64,000 bases of DNA from NCBI GenBank assembly GCA_021404565.1, contig JAAWWF010000016.1:124001-188000 (forward strand), read 5' to 3'. This DNA comes from Roseivirga sp. Its GTDB lineage: Bacteria > Bacteroidota > Bacteroidia > Cytophagales > Cyclobacteriaceae. The position numbers and the translations under genes were made by a program. The notes beneath the pieces are model-generated. The model had not been told where the DNA came from. It saw nothing but the letters and a program-made list of their open reading frames with translations, and did not search any database. Positions 60,540-64,000 of the stretch are shown here, piece by piece (position 1 is the stretch's first letter; every line of letters begins with the position of its first letter).

Positions 60540-61790
60540 GTGAGAGGTTTCGTAGTGGCCATATTACTCTTATTGATTCTTTCGGAAAAGGCCGTTGCCC
60601 AAATTGTGCAGAAAGACATCTTGGGTACCTGGCTTCCCATTTCAGTTAAGAATTGGGCTGGTCAATACTCCTTTCCTGTTCCTGCGCTATTACTTGTTTT
60701 TGAACAGGAAGGCAAAGGCATTAGAAAAGGCATTGGATCCAATTTGGTGACTACGCCATTTTCTTATCACTTATATCCTGATAGCCTGGAATGGAAATTT
60801 GAAGAAAATACGTGGAAAACTAACCTACCTGAGTTTAAGGATGATTTGATGACAATCTGGTTTGATTCCAGCCATGTAACTGATTATATACGCATGCCCC
60901 AGATTGATTCAGGTGTTGAGATATCGGAGTTTAAAGATGCTCTCGAAAACCAAACCTGGGAACTCACTATAGGATCATTTAATGAACCAACATCCATTCT
61001 ATACCAGTTTGAAGATCATGTGCTTGATAGCGGGCTTACAGATTATCGACTATGGTCTCATGATTTGGGGCTTAGATCATATCAATCTTCCATAACGCAA
61101 GCGATAAGGCAATCATGGACGGTAAGTCAACAGGGTAATACATTAATTCTGGGAATTGACAGGGAGTTTTCACTCTTCGGGTCATTCACCCTACTCTTAA
61201 AGAGTTTTTCCGATGACCGCATGGTCTTCTCCCTTTGGGATGCAAGCGGAGAACATGAAGCGGTGATGAAAAGGCTTCATAAACCAACTTCAAAGCAAAG
61301 TAAAAAGAAACTCAAATGGCTAACTCATCACAAATGGCGTTTCTACTCAGAATACATTCCTCCGCCAGAACCCGTAGATACAACTCAGGTCATGGATTTG
61401 GGTATTGTTACAGACGATTTTGAGGATTTATACCCTGATCGATTCCCTGATTACGAATATGATAGCACACTGCTCGTGAACCAGAAGGACTTAGATAATC
61501 AGTCATTGATTCTCGATTTCTCAACAAACAGAACCTATCGAATATTTCGTAACGAGAGATTACTGGACCAGGGCAGCTGGCAATACCTGTTTAGCGAAAC
61601 TGTGATAGAGCTGAAAAGCACCAGAAAGGAAGATTCCGGAGATGGAATTTACCGGGGTTCAGTTCAGATAATTTCTTTGGACAAAAATGAGATGCAGCTT
61701 TATCGACATTTTCAAAGCCTTCTGAGTAACTCACATCAACAATCCTACAGCCAGCTCGAAACCTACAAACCTGACAAAAAAAGCAATTGA
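60540..61790 (+). CDS. Exported lipocalin-like protein, first of a tandem paralogous pair
   Basis: A 416-residue protein with a signal peptide (about 1-20, ending AVA). It opens with DILGTWLPISV and later has LTHHKWRFYSEY and LILDFSTNRTYRIFRNERLLDQGSW, strand patterns reminiscent of lipocalin-like modules; two or three such modules seem to be strung together. The neighbour at 61792 is clearly a paralogue: same order of GTW, W-based and SGDGIYRG-type motifs and the same end (LETYKP). Start is GTG at 60540. An ATG two bases earlier is followed by a stop at once. Function unknown. Confidence 0.7.
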   Translation: MRGFVVAILLLLILSEKAVAQIVQKDILGTWLPISVKNWAGQYSFPVPALLLVFEQEGKGIRKGIGSNLVTTPFSYHLYPDSLEWKFEENTWKTNLPEFKDDLMTIWFDSSHVTDYIRMPQIDSGVEISEFKDALENQTWELTIGSFNEPTSILYQFEDHVLDSGLTDYRLWSHDLGLRSYQSSITQAIRQSWTVSQQGNTLILGIDREFSLFGSFTLLLKSFSDDRMVFSLWDASGEHEAVMKRLHKPTSKQSKKKLKWLTHHKWRFYSEYIPPPEPVDTTQVMDLGIVTDDFEDLYPDRFPDYEYDSTLLVNQKDLDNQSLILDFSTNRTYRIFRNERLLDQGSWQYLFSETVIELKSTRKEDSGDGIYRGSVQIISLDKNEMQLYRHFQSLLSNSHQQSYSQLETYKPDKKSN

Positions 61791-61791
61791 C

Positions 61792-63084
61792 ATGGTAAAA
61801 GGGTACTTTTCAAAGTTGGAATTAAAGAGACTATTCAGATGGGTTTGTCAATCAGGCTTTCTGCTGGCTTTAGTACTGATGGGGATTACCCAGCAAAACA
61901 AAGCACAAATTTACGAAGAGGATTTAATCGGGACCTGGTTTCCGGTGATGGAGCAATTTATTAATGATGATACCATATCACTAATCAACCCTGTGCTTCA
62001 GGTATTTGAGCCTTCAGGTCAAGGTCGTACAGAGGTATTAGGCAATAACTCGAAGCTGTACCCTTTTAATTATGTCATTCACAATAACAGTCTTCAAATC
62101 ATTGCTGATAATGACACTTTTAAGACTAAGGTATTATCCCTTACACCTGAGTTGTTAATCATCGAAGTTGATTCTTTGAGAGCTGTGAGTTTTGTACCTC
62201 TACCGGAATATCACACCGGGAAGGTTCTGCCTGATTTAAAGAAGGTACTCACCAATAACTCCTGGCAGTTTGAGATAACCAGTAACCTTACCAATGAAAC
62301 ATATTTGATTAGCTACCACTTCACAGATTACCTGAACAATCTTTCGTACATGTTACCAGATTTTGAAAAATCAGTTTTTACTGCCTGGTCAAGTGTTCAC
62401 GTCCCGCATGAAGATCAATCTCTAATATGGTCGGTGGGAGAACATAACAACACTTCTATATTGCGAATGCAATCTGTTTTCAAAGAAAGTGAAGATTTGA
62501 TATTGATAGTAAAAGCGTTCAGATCCAATACTATCGAGTTTGTTACCTGGAACATGGGCGTTCAAAATACCATTGTGGCTAGAAAGGTAAAGAGGCCAAC
62601 AATGAAAAATCAGGAAAAAACTTTGAGCCTGCTGACTGGAAAAAAATGGCGAATTGATAAAGAGTCCTTTCATGTGAAGAGAAACTCCAGGTCTGAAGAA
62701 CCCATAGATTTCTACACTACCTCAAGCGTTTATGCCCGAGGACCTTACTCGCTTGACAGCACTTCGTTAATTTGTCGGAATGATATAGAGCAGCAATTGG
62801 TAGTTCTTCAGTTCAATCCAGATTTTACTTATAAAGTATATCGCGAACAGAGGCTCCTGGACGAGGGACGTTGGATTCTCACATTTAACGGTCAAGAAAT
62901 CAGGTTGTCTAGTTCACGCGAAGAGTGGTCTGGAGATGGTGTTTACGGAGGTATAATCCGAATAGGCAAACTGCAGAAAAATAGAATAATACTTAAGAGG
63001 AGGTTCCATCACCAGCTTGACCACGACCATTCGATTGAGGAAAGCAATTGGGAAACCTACAAACCATACAGAAAACAGAAGTGA
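61792..63084 (+). CDS. Exported lipocalin-like protein, second of a tandem paralogous pair
   Basis: A 430-residue protein related to the preceding one. It has an N-terminal signal (about 20-38), DLIGTWFPVMEQ, LLTGKKWRIDKESF and LVVLQFNPDFTYKVYREQRLLDEGRW, then SGDGVYGGIIRI and NWETYKPY. The alignable length covers the whole protein, so this is a tandem duplication followed by strong divergence. The ATG at 61792 follows the TGA of the first copy by 1 bp, and both are surely co-transcribed. Confidence 0.7.
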   Translation: MVKGYFSKLELKRLFRWVCQSGFLLALVLMGITQQNKAQIYEEDLIGTWFPVMEQFINDDTISLINPVLQVFEPSGQGRTEVLGNNSKLYPFNYVIHNNSLQIIADNDTFKTKVLSLTPELLIIEVDSLRAVSFVPLPEYHTGKVLPDLKKVLTNNSWQFEITSNLTNETYLISYHFTDYLNNLSYMLPDFEKSVFTAWSSVHVPHEDQSLIWSVGEHNNTSILRMQSVFKESEDLILIVKAFRSNTIEFVTWNMGVQNTIVARKVKRPTMKNQEKTLSLLTGKKWRIDKESFHVKRNSRSEEPIDFYTTSSVYARGPYSLDSTSLICRNDIEQQLVVLQFNPDFTYKVYREQRLLDEGRWILTFNGQEIRLSSSREEWSGDGVYGGIIRIGKLQKNRIILKRRFHHQLDHDHSIEESNWETYKPYRKQK

Positions 63085-63142
63085 GCCACCTATTAGCGGT
63101 TCATTCTTTACTCAGTTAGCTAAGACATCATTAACCAATATG

Positions 63143-64000
63143 CTACTCCACCAATTCATTAATAGCCTGTTCCCACTTCTCAAAATCAAAGTGGGCCATA
63201 TTAGCCGCCATCATAACCTTGATTTCTTCAAGATTGAGCTGACCAATGCTGCCTTCGTGCCCATGATCCACGCTTCGTTCAGGATCAAAGTCTCCTTTCT
63301 CAATAGCCAGACCTATTTGCTTGTAAGCGTCCCGAAATGGCACACCTTGCAAGACCAGTTTATTCGTTTCCTCAACACTGAACAGGTATTTGTATTTATC
63401 CTTCACGATCAGATCTTCGCTGATCCTGACCTTATCCAGCATAAAGTCAGCCATAAACAGGCAGTCTTTCAGGTCTTGAAGGGCCGGAAACAGCACCTCC
63501 TTGATTAGCTGCATTTCCCGGTGATAACCCACGGGAAGATTCGCTGTCATCAGGGCAATATCATTGGGCAAAGCCTGAATCCGGTTGGCCTTGCCGCGCA
63601 TCAGTTCAAACACATCCGGATTCTTTTTATGGGGCATAATGCTTGAGCCTGTTGTCAGCTCATCCGGAAAGGAGATAAAGCCAAAGTCCTGGCCCATGTA
63701 CTGGCACACATCCATGGCAAACTTACCCAGCGTAGCACCGATAGCCGCCATACCCATGGCCAGTGAGCGCTCTGCCTTGCCGCGACCCATCATGGCATAA
63801 ACCACATTGTAGTTCAGGTCTTCGAATCCCAGTAGTTCTGTGGTAAACTTGCGATTGAGCGGAAATGAAGAGCCAAAGCCAGCCCCGGAACCCAGCGGGT
63901 TTTTATTCACTATTTTGTATGCTGCCTGCAGCATGTGCAGGTCATCCACGAGGCTTTCGGCATAGGCACCAAACCATAGACCAAAGGATGAGGGCATGGC
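63143..64000 (-). CDS. argH: Argininosuccinate lyase, C-terminal part (cut by window edge)
   Basis: Releases fumarate and arginine from argininosuccinate. About 285 residues are in the window; the gene continues past 64000. The superfamily signature GSSIMPHKKNPDVFELMRGK is complete, containing the flexible catalytic loop Ser. Other marks are GSGAGFGSSFPLNR, AERSLAMGMAAIG and the C-terminal GVPFRDAYKQIG. The stop is TAG at 63143. It converges on the lipocalin-like pair. Confidence 0.93.
   Translation of the reverse strand, partial: AMPSSFGLWFGAYAESLVDDLHMLQAAYKIVNKNPLGSGAGFGSSFPLNRKFTTELLGFEDLNYNVVYAMMGRGKAERSLAMGMAAIGATLGKFAMDVCQYMGQDFGFISFPDELTTGSSIMPHKKNPDVFELMRGKANRIQALPNDIALMTANLPVGYHREMQLIKEVLFPALQDLKDCLFMADFMLDKVRISEDLIVKDKYKYLFSVEETNKLVLQGVPFRDAYKQIGLAIEKGDFDPERSVDHGHEGSIGQLNLEEIKVMMAANMAHFDFEKWEQAINELVE

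Overview
The window looks like chromosome from a Bacteroidota bacterium, most likely order Cytophagales (family uncertain). The reasons are a SusC/SusD pair, a TTTG-N22-TAnnTTTG promoter of the Bacteroidota type, the near absence of Shine-Dalgarno sequences, PadR-linked FtsX-type permeases with an N-terminal prefix domain, a long (about 630 aa) PurF, and several small families common in this phylum (DUF2024, DUF6090-like, DUF4399-like). I saw no rRNA, tRNA, CRISPR array, phage or transposase gene.

Layout. 1-1146: start of lpdA (cut by the window edge) divergent from fabG. 1147-1895: gene-free stretch with decayed repeats and a 42-bp near-perfect palindrome. 1896-6028: vWA membrane protein, TPR lipoprotein, DoxX protein and a DUF6090-like membrane protein. 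6197-9415: tightly packed six-gene run of two exported proteins, DUF2024, a small protein, a CPGC thioredoxin-fold protein and a MarR regulator with a Cys/His tail. 9629-10982: ferredoxin-NADP reductase plus adrenodoxin-type ferredoxin. 11579-12889: DoxX-like membrane protein split by an in-frame TAG. 12937-14846: Lrp regulator divergent from a PLP sulfur-amino-acid lyase with a clear promoter. 14981-17879: PadR regulator and FtsX permease behind a tandem operator-like repeat. 17944-23020: lipoprotein, small proteins, aminotransferase IV, DnaJ-like membrane protein, thiL.

23245-28718 is the most interesting region: a four-gene operon of a fatty acyl-AMP ligase fused to an acyl carrier protein, a cytochrome P450, an MBOAT acyltransferase and an SGNH/DltD-like membrane-anchored protein. 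The set parallels DltA/DltC/DltB/DltD of D-alanylation, with fatty acid replacing D-alanine and a P450 inserted. I propose that it makes an oxidised acyl group on the carrier and moves it onto an extracytoplasmic acceptor. The ferredoxin and reductase at 9629-10982 could be redox partners of the P450.

28742-42733: methylmalonyl-CoA epimerase, an IscA/HesB protein, purF, seven genes for the membrane arm and NuoI of complex I (nuoH to nuoN, without nuoA-G, NuoI carrying an unusual Lys/Pro repeat tail), murI and plsC. 42792-48459: TPR-type lipoprotein and a susCD pair facing it across a strong terminator. 49203-55149: cystathionine beta-synthase, then pyrR-pyrB-hydrolase and an EVE protein with a secreted protein. 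55247-64000: PolX-like protein with a decayed polymerase site but intact PHP domain, GT9, a small membrane protein, an M23-like protein without visible zinc ligands, purT, two tandem paralogous secreted proteins, and the C-terminal part of argH cut by the window edge.
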